DNA of 64,000 bases from an uncultured Bifidobacterium sp. Its GTDB lineage: Bacteria; Actinomycetota; Actinomycetes; Actinomycetales; Bifidobacteriaceae. The translations under genes were made by a program, and so were the position numbers. Under the pieces are notes generated by a model. That model was given only the letters and a program-made list of their open reading frames with translations. It made no database searches and was not told the origin of the DNA. Shown here piece by piece: positions 37,954 to 48,307 of the stretch. The number at the start of each line of letters is the position of its first letter. Position 1 is the stretch's first letter. Location: NCBI RefSeq assembly GCF_959020145.1, contig NZ_CAUEQY010000008.1, forward strand, positions 19,724 to 83,723, read 5' to 3'.

Positions 37954-39366
37954 ATGTCCGATACCACAATGGATCCCAAGGCAATCGCCCAAGCGGTCGC
38001 TGTCACAGTGTCCGACGAGGACGGTCAGGTCGGCGACTTCGTGGAAGCCATCGACCTGGGAGACAACGTCACCGATTTCCGCTTCGAATCCCGAGTACGC
38101 GGCTACGAAGGCTGGCAATGGTCGGTCACGTTATACCATGATGTCGAACTGGACCATTGGACGGTCAACGAATCATCCCTGGTCCCGACAGACAAGGCCC
38201 TGCGTCCGCCAAAATGGATTCCTTGGAAGGACCGTCTCGAGCCGGGCGATTTGGCGGTGACCGATTCAATCGGCACCGATCCCGATGACCCCCGCATGGA
38301 AGAGGGCTTCCGCAAGACGCAGGATGCCGAAACATCGGACGATACGGAAGACAAACCGTCAGTCGCGGATGAAACCGTACAGGAACCGGCGATGGATGGA
38401 AACGCTTCGGATGAGTCTGAGAAGACGGACGTTTCGGAGGATTCCGAACAGCCTGTGACGTCCGAAGAGGATGTCGAAGAGGCGGTCGAGGAATTCGACC
38501 TGTCCCGCAGGCACGTGTTGACTCCGCTTGGCCGGTCGCAGACCGCAAAACGTTGGTACGAAGGCCCACATGGGCCAAAATCGCTATCCACCAAGACGGC
38601 CGACGGCAATCCTTGCTCCACATGCGGATTCTTCATTCCGCTGAAGGGTGAGTTGAACCTGCTGTTCGGCGTGTGCGCCAACAAGTGGAGCCCGGATGAC
38701 GGCAGAGTCGTGTCCATCGATCATGGCTGCGGAGAGCATTCCGAAATCGATCCACCGGAGCCGTCGCATCTGTGGGTGCAGTCGAAGCCGGCGTTCGACG
38801 ACATGCATATCGATATCATCGCCCAGGCGCCGCGTGACGAGCGGGGCTCCGTGGAGCTGATCGAACAGCTTTCGTCCGATGACGACCATAATCCGAATGA
38901 GGATGAGGAAGGTTCGGACGCGGACATCGAAGCCAACACCATCGACGACGACGCCAGCCAAGAGGATGTGCTTGAGCATGTGGCCTCCGACGATGCGCCT
39001 GAAGTAGAGACCACCGTCACCGTGGTCGACGAGAATAAGCCGGAAACGTCGGACGATACCGAATCGGCTGATACGGCTGAGCCGACTGAATCGGACGAGC
39101 CAGTCGAACAGACTGAACAGGTTGATTCCGTCGATTCCGTCAATTCCGCCGGGTCGGTTGAGCCGGTTGAACAGATGGATGAGACGGTAGTTGAGCCGAC
39201 TGCTGAAACCACCGAGCAAACGGAAAACAAATCGATGGAAGACGAATCGGTGGAAACCGAGTCAACAGAAGCCGAATCGGCGGAAACCGAACCGGCGGCG
39301 GCTGAAACAACGGAAAGCGAAATGACGGAAGCTGATTCGTCGGCTCAAGCCGAATCCGACAAATAA
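37954..39366 (+). CDS. DUF3027 protein with acidic low-complexity tail
   Basis: The 470-residue protein has the DUF3027 core in two parts: residues 20-100 (RGYEGWQWSVTLYHDVELDHWTV in two turns) and about 180-290. The second part carries a likely zinc site (CSTCGF, GVCANKW, HGCGEH). Between and after these lie Glu/Ser/Thr-rich stretches; the last 130 residues are almost only Glu, Thr, Ser, Ala and Asp. The family is actinobacterial and of unknown function. Its operon partner suggests a nucleic-acid-related job (inference). Confidence 0.8.
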   Translation: MSDTTMDPKAIAQAVAVTVSDEDGQVGDFVEAIDLGDNVTDFRFESRVRGYEGWQWSVTLYHDVELDHWTVNESSLVPTDKALRPPKWIPWKDRLEPGDLAVTDSIGTDPDDPRMEEGFRKTQDAETSDDTEDKPSVADETVQEPAMDGNASDESEKTDVSEDSEQPVTSEEDVEEAVEEFDLSRRHVLTPLGRSQTAKRWYEGPHGPKSLSTKTADGNPCSTCGFFIPLKGELNLLFGVCANKWSPDDGRVVSIDHGCGEHSEIDPPEPSHLWVQSKPAFDDMHIDIIAQAPRDERGSVELIEQLSSDDDHNPNEDEEGSDADIEANTIDDDASQEDVLEHVASDDAPEVETTVTVVDENKPETSDDTESADTAEPTESDEPVEQTEQVDSVDSVNSAGSVEPVEQMDETVVEPTAETTEQTENKSMEDESVETESTEAESAETEPAAAETTESEMTEADSSAQAESDK

Positions 39367-39376
39367 TCGTCATCGT

Positions 39377-39432
39377 ATATGAGAGGGCCACGTACCTGAA
39401 TGTGTACGTGGCCCTCTCATATCTTGTTTTCT
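39377..39432. terminator. Strong bidirectional terminator
   Basis: A perfect 19-bp stem (39377-39395 with 39404-39422) is followed by CTTGTTTTCTTTTTT. It separates convergent DUF3027 and universal-stress genes. Confidence 0.9.
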
Positions 39433-39443
39433 TTTTTATGCGG

Positions 39444-40451
39444 TCAGTGCACGACGGTGACGGTGCAGTCTGCGAAGTTGATGATTTGCTTGGAAACCGA
39501 TCCAAGGAAATGCGCGTCCAGACCGGACAAGCCGCGCGAACCGACCACTAGATGACGTGCGTAGCGGGAAGCCGCGATAAGCCCCTTCGAGGCGGGAATA
39601 TGGAAAGCGTGCGATTCGATTTGGAAATCGTCGGGAATGTTCGCTGATGAAACCTGAACCGAATCGAGCAATTCATCAAGCATGCGTTCCGCCTGCGCCT
39701 GGCCGACGGAGATGGGAGCGACGGCGTTCTCATACCCTTTGACCACGCCCAAATCTTTCAGCTGCCAGCAGAACATGACCTGCAGGGGAGCGTGATGCAG
39801 GGCCGCGAAATCGATGGCGAAACGCAAAGCGTGTTTGGAGGTCTCCGAACCATCAACGCCTACAACCACCGGACGCTGGTTCCGAGGCAGGGGAGAACCC
39901 GGCATCGTGTAGGAGACCGTTTCCTCGGTCGGCGTAAGCGCATTGGCGATGGCGTCCTGCACGGATGCCTCTTCATCATCGAGGATACGCACCACGGTGA
40001 CGGGCACCTTCGCCTCCTCTGCAAGAGAAGCGGAAAGCGATCCCAGAAACCATCGTGCCACGCGTCCAAGCGAACGACGTCCGACGACGATCTGTTGGGC
40101 GTCCTTGCCGATTTCCAGAAGCGCTGCCGTTCCGGTGGCTTTGACGGAGGTGAGTTTGACGCGGTTCTCGTCAATCGTCATGCCTTGCGAGGCCTGGGCC
40201 ACCCATTCGCGCAGCCGACGGGCGATATCATGACGCATCTGCGCCCATTGCTCCTCATCTTCCGGCTGGGATCCCATATCCCATGAATGGGTCCATGCGT
40301 AGACCGCATTCACCTGCTGTCCGGTCAGCGATGCTTCGCCAAGAGCCCAACGCAGGGCTGCGAAGGATTCATCGGACCCGTCGACGCCGACGACGATGTC
40401 GCCTCGGCGGGAATCCATCACATCATTCGATTGCAGGATGGTGTCGCTCAT
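39444..40451 (-). CDS. Tandem universal stress protein
   Basis: The 335-residue protein has two UspA domains (about residues 15-160 and 185-335). The second keeps the ATP-binding pattern G-2x-G-9x-G-S (GSRGLSGLDAHFLGS), and the first has the related GRRSLGRVARWFLGS. Tandem Usp proteins respond to stress and bind ATP. ATG 40451 has AGGAGGT 6-7 bases upstream. It is divergent from clpC. Confidence 0.92.
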   Translation of the reverse strand: MSDTILQSNDVMDSRRGDIVVGVDGSDESFAALRWALGEASLTGQQVNAVYAWTHSWDMGSQPEDEEQWAQMRHDIARRLREWVAQASQGMTIDENRVKLTSVKATGTAALLEIGKDAQQIVVGRRSLGRVARWFLGSLSASLAEEAKVPVTVVRILDDEEASVQDAIANALTPTEETVSYTMPGSPLPRNQRPVVVGVDGSETSKHALRFAIDFAALHHAPLQVMFCWQLKDLGVVKGYENAVAPISVGQAQAERMLDELLDSVQVSSANIPDDFQIESHAFHIPASKGLIAASRYARHLVVGSRGLSGLDAHFLGSVSKQIINFADCTVTVVH

Positions 40452-40544
40452 TTGGTGACCTCCTTGGTCGTTGCCATAAGTCAAGCATATCCGTTCCTTT
40501 GCGTCCATAGCGCAATTTACGCGCCGGCGGAATAAACGTCACCG

Positions 40545-40560
40545 CGAATCGGTAGAGTGT
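40545..40560 (+). promoter_or_regulatory. clpC promoter element shared with clpP1
   Basis: CGAATCGGTAGAGTGT contains TAGAGT (a possible -10) and matches the clpP1 upstream element CGAAGCGGTAGGCTGT at 13 of 16 bases. ACCG and CGGT at 40541-40553 form a small inverted repeat. It may be a ClgR-type activator site. Confidence 0.4.
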
Positions 40561-40590
40561 TGAAGGACTAACAAGAGTGGAAGGACAAGC

Positions 40591-43185
40591 ATGTTCGAAC
40601 GGTTTACCGACCGTGCGCGACGCGTGATTGTGTTGGCGCAGGAAGAAGCTCGGACCCTCCAGCACAACTACATCGGCACCGAGCATCTGCTGCTGGGCCT
40701 GATTCGTGAGGGTGAAGGCGTTGCCGCCAAGGCATTGGCCTCGAAGGGCGTGACCTTGGACGACACCCGCAAGCAGGTCGAAGAGATGATCGGCAAGGGA
40801 AATGCGTCGCCGAACGGCCACATTCCCTTCACCCCGCATGCCAGGCAGGTGTTGGAGCTGTCGCTACGTGAGGCGTTGCAGCTGGGGCACAGCTATATCG
40901 GCACCGAGCATATCCTGCTCGGTCTGATTCATGAGGGCGAAGGCGTCGGCACACAGGTGCTGATCAAGATGGATGTCAACCTTGGCGAGCTGCGTAGCGC
41001 CACCATCGATCTGATCCGAGGCAATTCCAGCGACGGCAAGAACGATGGCAAGGGCGAACTCGCCAATGCCGGTGGCGTGCAGGACCGTCGCAATCAGACC
41101 GGTTCCGCGATTCTCGACCAGTTCGGCCGCAACCTTACGGCCGAGGCTGCCGCTGGGAAGCTCGATCCGGTGATCGGACGATCCAACGAGATCGAGCGTG
41201 TGATGGTGGTGTTGAGCCGCCGCACCAAGAACAACCCGGTGCTGATCGGCGAGCCTGGCGTAGGCAAGACCGCGGTGGTCGAAGGACTCGCGCAGAAGAT
41301 CAACGCCGGTGATGTGCCGGAAACGCTGAAAGGCAAGCAGGTCTACTCCTTGGACCTCGGTTCCATGGTTGCTGGTTCCCGCTACCGTGGCGATTTCGAG
41401 GAACGCTTGAAGAAGGTTTTGAAGGAGATCAAGACCCGCGGCGACATCGTGCTGTTCATCGATGAGATTCACACCATCGTGGGCGCAGGCTCCGCGGATG
41501 GCGCCTTGGGCGCTTCCGATATGTTGAAGCCGATGCTGGCCCGTGGCGAACTGCAGACCATCGGCGCGACCACCACCGACGAGTACCGCAAGTACATCGA
41601 GAAGGATGCCGCGCTGGAACGTCGTTTCCAGCCGATCCAGGTGCACGAGCCGACCATCGCCGAGACCATTGAGATTCTGAAGGGCTTGCGTGAGCGTTAC
41701 GAGAACCACCATCATGTGACGATCACCGATGGTGCGCTGCAGGCCGCGGCGGAACTTTCCAGCCGCTACATTCAGGACCGCCACCTGCCCGACAAGGCCA
41801 TCGATCTGATCGATGAGGCCGGCGCCCGACTGCGTATCCGCAGGCTCACCGCTCCGCCGGAGCTCAAGGAATTGGACGCCAAGGCTGCCAAGCTGGCCGA
41901 GGAGAAGGACCAGGCCATCAAGGACCAGGACTTTGAGAAGGCCGCCGAGCTGCGTGACAAGCAGGAGAAGATCGAGTCCGAGCGCAAGGAGAAGGAATCC
42001 GCTTGGCGTGAGGGCGAGTCCGATGTGAAGATGGTGGTGGATGAGGACGTCATCGCTGAGGTGATTTCCCAGACCACCGGCATTCCGGTGTTCAAGCTCA
42101 CCCAGGCCGAGTCCAAGAAGCTCATGGGCATGGAGAGCGAACTGCACAAGCGCATCATCGGTCAGGATGAGGCTGTGTCCGCATTGAGCCGTTCCATCCG
42201 TCGCGCACGCGTCGGATTGAAGGATCCGAAGCGTCCGGCTGGCTCGTTCATCTTCGCTGGCCCGACCGGCGTTGGTAAGACCGAGCTGGCCAAGGCTCTC
42301 GCCGAATTCCTGTTCGACGATGAGGATGCGCTGATCCGCGTGGACATGTCGGAATTCTCCGAAAAGTACGCCGCGTCGCGCCTGTTCGGTGCGCCTCCGG
42401 GATACGTCGGCTACGAAGAAGGCGGCGAACTTACCGAAAAGGTGCGTCGCAAGCCGTTCTCCGTGGTGTTGTTCGACGAAATCGAAAAAGCCCATCCGGA
42501 CATCTTCAACACGCTGTTGCAGGTGCTGGACGATGGCCATCTGACCGACGGCCAGGGACGCAAGGTGGACTTCAAGAACACCATCATCATCCTGACCACC
42601 AACCTCGGCACTCGTGACATCGCCAAGGCCGCCAACACCGGTTTCAACCTGGGCACGAACACCGAATCGAGCTACCAGCGCATGAAGGAACAGGTCTCCG
42701 CCGAACTCAAGCAGCAGTTCCGTCCGGAGTTCCTGAACCGTCTGGATGACATCATCGTGTTCAAGCAGCTCACCGAACCGCAGGTGCGCCAGATCGTCGA
42801 CTTGGATGTCAAGCAGCTCAACGACCGTCTGTTCGACCGTCACATGTCGCTCGAACTGACCGACGCGGCCAAGGATCTGCTCGCACAGAAGGGCTTCGAC
42901 CCGCTGCTGGGCGCCCGTCCGCTGCGTCGCGTGATCCAGCGCGACATCGAGGACGCCATTTCGGAGAAGATCCTGATGGGCGACCTCGAAGATGGCCAGC
43001 GCGTGAAGGTGGACGCCGAAGGCGAAGGCATTCTGGGTGAGTTCACGTTCACCGGCGAGGCCTTCGAAGAGCCGAACCAGAAGGATAATCCGGCGGAGGC
43101 GACCGAAACGGCCGCTGAAACCGATGCCGCCACTGAACCGACGGCATCGACGGAACCGGCTGATTCCGCGCAGTCGCAGAACTGA
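40591..43185 (+). CDS. clpC: ATP-dependent Clp protease ATPase ClpC
   Basis: ClpC unfolds proteins and feeds them to ClpP. The 864-residue protein has two N-terminal Clp repeats ([10 protein letters not shown] and [10 protein letters not shown]), AAA module 1 ([18 protein letters not shown]), a UVR-type middle helix pair ([18 protein letters not shown]), AAA module 2 ([22 protein letters not shown]) and an acidic tail rich in Glu, Ala and Thr. The ClpP-docking loop is expected in module 2. A GGAAGGA site precedes ATG 40591. Confidence 0.96.
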   Translation: MFERFTDRARRVIVLAQEEARTLQHNYIGTEHLLLGLIREGEGVAAKALASKGVTLDDTRKQVEEMIGKGNASPNGHIPFTPHARQVLELSLREALQLGHSYIGTEHILLGLIHEGEGVGTQVLIKMDVNLGELRSATIDLIRGNSSDGKNDGKGELANAGGVQDRRNQTGSAILDQFGRNLTAEAAAGKLDPVIGRSNEIERVMVVLSRRTKNNPVLIGEPGVGKTAVVEGLAQKINAGDVPETLKGKQVYSLDLGSMVAGSRYRGDFEERLKKVLKEIKTRGDIVLFIDEIHTIVGAGSADGALGASDMLKPMLARGELQTIGATTTDEYRKYIEKDAALERRFQPIQVHEPTIAETIEILKGLRERYENHHHVTITDGALQAAAELSSRYIQDRHLPDKAIDLIDEAGARLRIRRLTAPPELKELDAKAAKLAEEKDQAIKDQDFEKAAELRDKQEKIESERKEKESAWREGESDVKMVVDEDVIAEVISQTTGIPVFKLTQAESKKLMGMESELHKRIIGQDEAVSALSRSIRRARVGLKDPKRPAGSFIFAGPTGVGKTELAKALAEFLFDDEDALIRVDMSEFSEKYAASRLFGAPPGYVGYEEGGELTEKVRRKPFSVVLFDEIEKAHPDIFNTLLQVLDDGHLTDGQGRKVDFKNTIIILTTNLGTRDIAKAANTGFNLGTNTESSYQRMKEQVSAELKQQFRPEFLNRLDDIIVFKQLTEPQVRQIVDLDVKQLNDRLFDRHMSLELTDAAKDLLAQKGFDPLLGARPLRRVIQRDIEDAISEKILMGDLEDGQRVKVDAEGEGILGEFTFTGEAFEEPNQKDNPAEATETAAETDAATEPTASTEPADSAQSQN

Positions 43186-43192
43186 TTTCCAA

Positions 43193-43220
43193 CGTTGCCG
43201 GGGTAAGAACCCCGGCAACG
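43193..43220 (+). terminator. Hairpin 1 after clpC
   Basis: A perfect 12-bp GC-rich stem with a 4-base loop, 8 bp after the clpC stop; no T-run. Confidence 0.7.
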
Positions 43221-43227
43221 CGTATGC

Positions 43228-43280
43228 AAAAAGACCGGTGGGTTTCATGATGGAATGTCATGAAACCCACCGGTCTTTTT
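43228..43280. terminator. Hairpin 2: strong bidirectional terminator
   Basis: A perfect 23-bp stem (43228-43250 with 43258-43280) ends in AAAAAG on one side and CTTTTT on the other, so it can stop transcription from both strands. Confidence 0.92.
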
Positions 43281-43294
43281 TACATATGCCTATT

Positions 43295-43319
43295 CGTCCA
43301 GCTATCCATCAGCTGGACG
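43295..43319. repeat. Hairpin 3
   Basis: CGTCCAGCT and AGCTGGACG are perfect 9-bp arms around 7 bases. Its last 3 bases are also the first 3 of hairpin 4. Confidence 0.6.
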
Positions 43320-43358
43320 GTTGTGGTTCCGCCCGCTTCCAAGCGGAACCACAACCGT
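43317..43358 (-). terminator. Hairpin 4, close to the DUF349 gene end
   Basis: A perfect 16-bp stem (43317-43332 with 43343-43358) with a 10-base loop. It lies 20 bp past the stop of the minus-strand DUF349 gene and has no T-run. Confidence 0.7.
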
Positions 43359-43378
43359 ATCGCTCTATGGGAGCGTCA

Positions 43379-44806
43379 TTACTTGATGGCGTTCAGCCAC
43401 TGCTCCTTGGTGGCCTTCTCCGCCTCAAGCTTGGCCTTCTTCTTCGGATCGGACTCAGCGGCGATCTGGGCGTCAAGTTCGGCGAGCTGTGCGTTGAGCT
43501 GCTCCTCGAAGGAGGACTTACGGGCGTCGGCTTCCGGATCGGACTGCTTCCAGGCGGCATCCTCAACAGCCTTGATCTGCTTGTCGACAGCATCAAGACG
43601 GCTTTCGATGCGGTGCATGTCATCGCGCGGAACGTAGCCGATCTGGTCCCATTCCTCCTGAATGGCGGCCAATGCCTGGCGAGCCTGCTTGGCGGCCTTC
43701 TCATCCTTGACCGGCACCAAAGCCTCAGCCTTGGTCAGCAGTTCTTCCTTCTTGGCGAGATTTTCCTTTTCGGACGAGCTAATCTGCTCGCGATCGGCCT
43801 GACGGGCGTTGAAGAACGTGTCTGCCGCAGCACGGAAACGTGCCCACAGCGCGTCATCATCACGACGGCCCGCACGACCGGCCTTCTTCCAACGATCCAT
43901 CAGCTCGTTGAACTTGCGGGAGGTTTCCACCCAAGCGGTGGAATCCTTGATCTCCTCGGCTTCGGCGATGATGGCCTCCTTCGCGGCCTTGGCGTTGCTG
44001 CGCTCCTCATCGCGGCCCTGGGCCCACTTGCGGCGGGCGCTGTTGAACGTAGTGCGGGCGGAGGAGAAACGGGACCACAGGGCGTCGGCGTCGGCCTTGT
44101 CGAGACGGACGCTATTGTGCTGGTGATCCTGCCACTGCTGGAACAGCGAACGGAACTTGTCCGCGGTGGAACGCCAGTTGGTGTTGTCGCCCAGGGAATT
44201 GGCCAGAGCCTCGGCCTTCTCCACAATCGCGGTACGTTCGGCCAGCGCCTTGGCGACGGCGGCCTTGTGGGCCTCGCTCAGCTCGGCCTTCTTGGCCGCT
44301 CCGGCCTCCTTCAGTGCTTCGAACTGGGACTTGAGCGCCTCAATATCTCCGACGACGGCCGGCTGCTCGATTTCGGCGGAAAGCGTCTTGATGGACTCGT
44401 CGATCTCACGGTTCTTCACATTGCTGGACTTGAGCCTGTTGGCGAACAGGTCGAGCTTTGCCTTCAGATCGAGATAGCGACGGGCATACAGTGCCAGGGC
44501 CTCTTCCTTGGAAGCGTCCGGGAACTGTCCGACCTCGCGTTCTCCCTCGCCTTCCTTCACGAACACGGTGCCGTCATCGGCGACACGGCCGAACGCTTCG
44601 GTGGCCTTGATATCGGCTTCGGAGAATCCGGTGGAGGTTGCAGGACGCTGCGGAGCCTTCTTGGCGAAGGCCGCGGGGCTCGGCGCATGCGGCTTCATGG
44701 CCGCTGGGCTCGGGACGGCCGGTTTGCTGGCCTGGGTTGCGGGCGTCGCTGCCTGCTCGTTGGTTTCAGTGGTGTTCTCGGACGCGGTGATATTCTCGTC
44801 GGCCAT
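43379..44806 (-). CDS. DUF349 repeat protein
   Basis: The 475-residue protein has an Ala/Pro-rich N-terminus (residues 1-60) and then repeated helical DUF349 units marked by W residues (NWRSTADKFRSLFQQWQ, LWSRFSSARTTFNSAR, LWARFRAAADTFFNAR). It is coiled-coil-rich and cytoplasmic. The family is widespread in actinobacteria; its function is not known. AAGGAG precedes ATG 44806. Confidence 0.85.
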   Translation of the reverse strand: MADENITASENTTETNEQAATPATQASKPAVPSPAAMKPHAPSPAAFAKKAPQRPATSTGFSEADIKATEAFGRVADDGTVFVKEGEGEREVGQFPDASKEEALALYARRYLDLKAKLDLFANRLKSSNVKNREIDESIKTLSAEIEQPAVVGDIEALKSQFEALKEAGAAKKAELSEAHKAAVAKALAERTAIVEKAEALANSLGDNTNWRSTADKFRSLFQQWQDHQHNSVRLDKADADALWSRFSSARTTFNSARRKWAQGRDEERSNAKAAKEAIIAEAEEIKDSTAWVETSRKFNELMDRWKKAGRAGRRDDDALWARFRAAADTFFNARQADREQISSSEKENLAKKEELLTKAEALVPVKDEKAAKQARQALAAIQEEWDQIGYVPRDDMHRIESRLDAVDKQIKAVEDAAWKQSDPEADARKSSFEEQLNAQLAELDAQIAAESDPKKKAKLEAEKATKEQWLNAIK

Positions 44807-44906
44807 GGCCAGCTCCTTACGTAAGCTTCATGTAGTGCAGGGGTGACGGTCCGTGACGTGCGCTTCCAAACCTTGAAAAACGCGCGGCATTTTCCGTAAC
44901 CTCATT

Positions 44907-44912
44907 TATTAT
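44907..44912 (+). promoter_or_regulatory. -10 box for leaderless hisS
   Basis: TATTAT ends 8 bases before GTG 44921 and no ribosome site is present. Confidence 0.5.
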
Positions 44913-44920
44913 AGAGAACC

Positions 44921-46312
44921 GTGGCTAAAGGTGCATCTATTTCAGGATTTCCAGAGTGGCTCCCCTCTGAACGTGTTGTGGAGCAGCGTGTCATCGACAC
45001 GCTCCGTAATGTATTCGAGCTCAATGGCTTCATAGGCATTGAAACCCGTGCTGTTGAGCAGGGTTCCAGCCTGCTCAAGAAAGGCGAGACCAGCAAGGAG
45101 ATTTACCTGCTGAGCCGTCTTCAGGAGGTCGGACACGAGTCCGACACTCCGATTGAGGATCGTCTTGGTCTGCACTTCGATCTGACCGTTCCGCTGAGCC
45201 GTTATGTCGTCGAACATTCCGGCGATCTGGCGTTCCCGTTCAAACGTTGGCAGATTCAGAAGGTCTGGCGTGGCGAACGCCCGCAGGAAGGACGTTTCCG
45301 CGAGTTCGTGCAGGCCGACATCGACGTGATCGGCAATGGCGATCTGCCCGACCATTACGAGGTCGAATTGCCGTTGGTCATGGTGTCCGCATTGGAACGT
45401 CTGCGCAAGTTCGGTCTGCCGAAGGCCACCGTGCATGCGAACAACCGCAAACTCTCCGAAGGCTTCTACCGTGGTTTGGGCCTTACGGATATCGAAGGCG
45501 TGCTGCGTGAGATCGACAAGCTCGACAAGATCGGCGCCGATGAGGTGGCCAAGCTGCTCGTCGAAGGCTGCGGCGCCGACGAAGCCCAGGCCCGTGCCTG
45601 CCTCGAACTGGCCGAGCTGACCGCCGCCGACGGCAAGGAACTGTCCGACAAGTTCGACGCATTGTGCGCCAAGCATGACATCGCGTCTGATTCCGACGCC
45701 TACGTGTTGGCACGCCAGGGACTCGACACGCTGGCGATGATCGTCGACGAGGCCGCGCGCATCCGTCCGGGCTCCGTGATCGCCGATCTGAAAATCGCCC
45801 GTGGTCTTGATTACTACACCGGTTCCGTGTATGAGACGTTCCTCGACGGCGCCGCCGCTTTGGGCTCCATCTGCTCCGGCGGCCGTTACGACAACCTCGC
45901 ATCGCAGGGCAACAAGAAGTACCCGGGCGTGGGCCTGTCCATCGGCCTGTCCCGCCTGGTCTCCTACATGCTGCACACCGCGGGCGCGCACGCCAACCGT
46001 GTGTCTCCGGCATCCGTGCTCGTGGCGGTATGGAATGAAGCCGACCGCTCCGCGTCCAACCTGATCGCCAACCAGCTGCGCTCCCGTGGCATCGCGGCGG
46101 ACGTGGCGCCGACCGCGGCCAAGCTCGGCAAGCAGATCAAATATGCAGACAAGCTCGGCATCCCGTACGTCTGGTTCCCGGCCGACGCTTCCGAAGAGGG
46201 CGCCCAGGACGAAGTCAAGAACATCATCACAGGAGACCAGCGGCCGGCTGACGCACAGTCGTGGGAGCCGGATACTGTGTATGCCCAGCAAACCGTTACC
46301 GTTGAAGCCTGA
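44921..46312 (+). CDS. hisS: Histidyl-tRNA synthetase
   Basis: HisS charges tRNA-His. The 463-residue class II enzyme starts [15 protein letters not shown], has the motif 2 region [21 protein letters not shown] and the histidine-binding [13 protein letters not shown], then a C-terminal anticodon-binding domain. It begins with GTG just after a -10-like box, so it is probably leaderless. aspS follows 47 bp later and is likely co-transcribed. Confidence 0.95.
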   Translation: MAKGASISGFPEWLPSERVVEQRVIDTLRNVFELNGFIGIETRAVEQGSSLLKKGETSKEIYLLSRLQEVGHESDTPIEDRLGLHFDLTVPLSRYVVEHSGDLAFPFKRWQIQKVWRGERPQEGRFREFVQADIDVIGNGDLPDHYEVELPLVMVSALERLRKFGLPKATVHANNRKLSEGFYRGLGLTDIEGVLREIDKLDKIGADEVAKLLVEGCGADEAQARACLELAELTAADGKELSDKFDALCAKHDIASDSDAYVLARQGLDTLAMIVDEAARIRPGSVIADLKIARGLDYYTGSVYETFLDGAAALGSICSGGRYDNLASQGNKKYPGVGLSIGLSRLVSYMLHTAGAHANRVSPASVLVAVWNEADRSASNLIANQLRSRGIAADVAPTAAKLGKQIKYADKLGIPYVWFPADASEEGAQDEVKNIITGDQRPADAQSWEPDTVYAQQTVTVEA

Positions 46313-46359
46313 AATCGCAAGACTTCGCAACATACAAGAGGATAAGGAATAGGGGAAGC

Positions 46360-48159
46360 ATGAGCCAGACGGCTTACAGAACACATCATGCAACCGAAGT
46401 GACCGAACAGCTCGTCGGTCAGAAGGTGACGCTCGCCGGTTGGGTCGATCGTCGCCGCGACCACGGTGGCGTGGCCTTCATCGATCTTCGCGACAACACC
46501 GGTCTGGTGCAGGTCGTCATCTATGACGAGGAGATGGCCCGTCCGCTGCGCTCCGAATTCGTGATCCAGGTCGTCGGCGAGGTTCGTCTGCGTCCGGACG
46601 GCAACGAGAACGAGCATCTGGCCACCGGCAAGATCGAAGTCGTGGCCGAAAGCATCGAAGTGCTGGCCAAGTCCGATGCTCTGCCGTTCCAGGTCTCCAC
46701 CGCTCTTGAGAACGAGTCCGAGAACAAGCTGCCGGGCGAGGACGTGCGTTTGAAGTACCGTTACCTCGACCTGCGTCGTCCGTCCATGCAGCGCAATCTG
46801 AAGCTGCGCGCCCAGATGTCGAAGGCCGCCCGCCATGCGCTGGAGGAAATGGGCTTCGAGGAGATCGAAACCCCGACCATGATCAAGTCCACGCCGGAAG
46901 GCGCCCGTGACTTCGTCGTGCCGGCCCGTCTGGTGCCGGGTTCCTGGTACGCTCTGCCGCAGTCCCCGCAGCTGCTCAAGCAGCTGCTCATGGTCTCCGG
47001 CGTCGAGCGTTACTACCAGCTGGCCCGCTGCTATCGTGACGAGGACTTCCGCGCCGACCGCCAGCCGGAATTCACCCAGCTCGACATGGAGATGGCCTTC
47101 GTGGACCAGGAGGACGTGATGGCCATGGCCGAAAAGGTCATCGCCGCCATCTGGAAGTCCGCCGGCTACGACATCAAGCTGCCGATCCAGCGCATCACCT
47201 GGCAGGACGCCATGGACAAGTACGGTTCCGACAAGCCGGATCTGCGTTTCGGCAATCCGCTGATCGAACTGACCGATTACTTCAAGAACACGCCGTTCCG
47301 CGTGTTCCAGGCCCCATACGTCGGCGCGGTGCTCTTCAAGGGTGGCGCGGCCACGCCTCGCCGTCAGTTCGACGCATGGCAGGATTGGGCCAAGCAGCGT
47401 GGCGCCAAGGGCCTCGCCTATGTGGTGTTCGCCGAGAACGGCGAACTCAAGGGCCCCGTCGCCAAGAACCTGTCCGAAGAGGAACGCAACGGTCTGAAGG
47501 AAGCCGTCGGCGCCGAAGACGGCGACGCCGTGTTCTTCGCAGCCGGTCGCCGCACCTCCTCCCAGGAACTGCTGGGCGCCGTGCGTGTCGAGCTTGCCCG
47601 CCGCGCGGGCCTGCTCAAGCCCGACGATTTCGCCTTCACTTGGGTTGTGGACTTCCCGCTGTTCAAGCCGACCGATGACCCGGACGACGACGATGTGGCA
47701 GTCGGCCACTCCAAGTGGACCTCCATGCATCACCCGTTCACCATGCCGTCCAAGGATTGGATCGACAAGTTCGACAAGGATCCGGAACACGCCATGTCCG
47801 ATTCCTACGACATCGTGTGCAACGGCAACGAAATGGGCGGCGGCTCCGTGCGTATCCACCGCGACGACATTCAGGACCGTGTGCTTGACGTGCTTGGCAT
47901 CACGCCGGAAGAGGCCGCAGACAAGTTCGGCTTCCTGCTTGAGGCATTCAAGTACGGCGCTCCGCCTCACGCCGGCATCGCTCTCGGCTGGGATCGTACC
48001 GCCGCAATTCTGGCTGGCGCCGACTCCATCCGCGACGTCATCGCCTTCCCGAAGGCTGGCGGCGGCCGCGATCCGCTGACCGGCGCTCCGGCTCCGATCT
48101 CCGCTGAGCAGCGCGCCGAGACCGGTGTCGATTACGATCCGGATGAGGACGAGGACTGA
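46360..48159 (+). CDS. aspS: Aspartyl-tRNA synthetase
   Basis: AspS charges tRNA-Asp. The 599-residue bacterial-type enzyme has an N-terminal OB-fold ([19 protein letters not shown]), the class II motifs ([30 protein letters not shown]), the bacterial GAD insert and motif 3 GIALGWDR. An AGGGGAAG site precedes ATG 46360. The hisS-aspS pair is common in bacteria. Confidence 0.96.
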   Translation: MSQTAYRTHHATEVTEQLVGQKVTLAGWVDRRRDHGGVAFIDLRDNTGLVQVVIYDEEMARPLRSEFVIQVVGEVRLRPDGNENEHLATGKIEVVAESIEVLAKSDALPFQVSTALENESENKLPGEDVRLKYRYLDLRRPSMQRNLKLRAQMSKAARHALEEMGFEEIETPTMIKSTPEGARDFVVPARLVPGSWYALPQSPQLLKQLLMVSGVERYYQLARCYRDEDFRADRQPEFTQLDMEMAFVDQEDVMAMAEKVIAAIWKSAGYDIKLPIQRITWQDAMDKYGSDKPDLRFGNPLIELTDYFKNTPFRVFQAPYVGAVLFKGGAATPRRQFDAWQDWAKQRGAKGLAYVVFAENGELKGPVAKNLSEEERNGLKEAVGAEDGDAVFFAAGRRTSSQELLGAVRVELARRAGLLKPDDFAFTWVVDFPLFKPTDDPDDDDVAVGHSKWTSMHHPFTMPSKDWIDKFDKDPEHAMSDSYDIVCNGNEMGGGSVRIHRDDIQDRVLDVLGITPEEAADKFGFLLEAFKYGAPPHAGIALGWDRTAAILAGADSIRDVIAFPKAGGGRDPLTGAPAPISAEQRAETGVDYDPDEDED

Positions 48160-48183
48160 TACGGTTTCGCCCATAGATGAATG

Positions 48184-48222
48184 AAAAATGTCCGAACATC
48201 AATGATGCTCGGACATTTTTTA
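48184..48222 (+). terminator. aspS terminator
   Basis: AAAAATGTCCGA pairs with TCGGACATTTTT around a 13-base loop and is followed by more T residues. Confidence 0.9.
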
Positions 48223-48307
48223 TTATTCGCGTTGTCTATTTTCCGTCGCTGTCATTATAGTGGAGCGTGTTTGATTATCCGGCAACCAGAAAGGGTTGAA
48301 GCGCGGT

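Noticed and set aside
39180..39366. Repetitive-looking GAA/ACG-rich stretch, possible tandem repeat
   Set aside because: It encodes the acidic tail of the DUF3027 protein; repeats are degenerate and in frame.
40864..43248. 794-codon open frame opposite clpC
   Set aside because: Shadow frame; it runs through the clpC hairpins and shows no recognisable protein.
45964..48174. 736-codon open frame opposite hisS-aspS
   Set aside because: It spans two certain genes and the gap between them; no domain.
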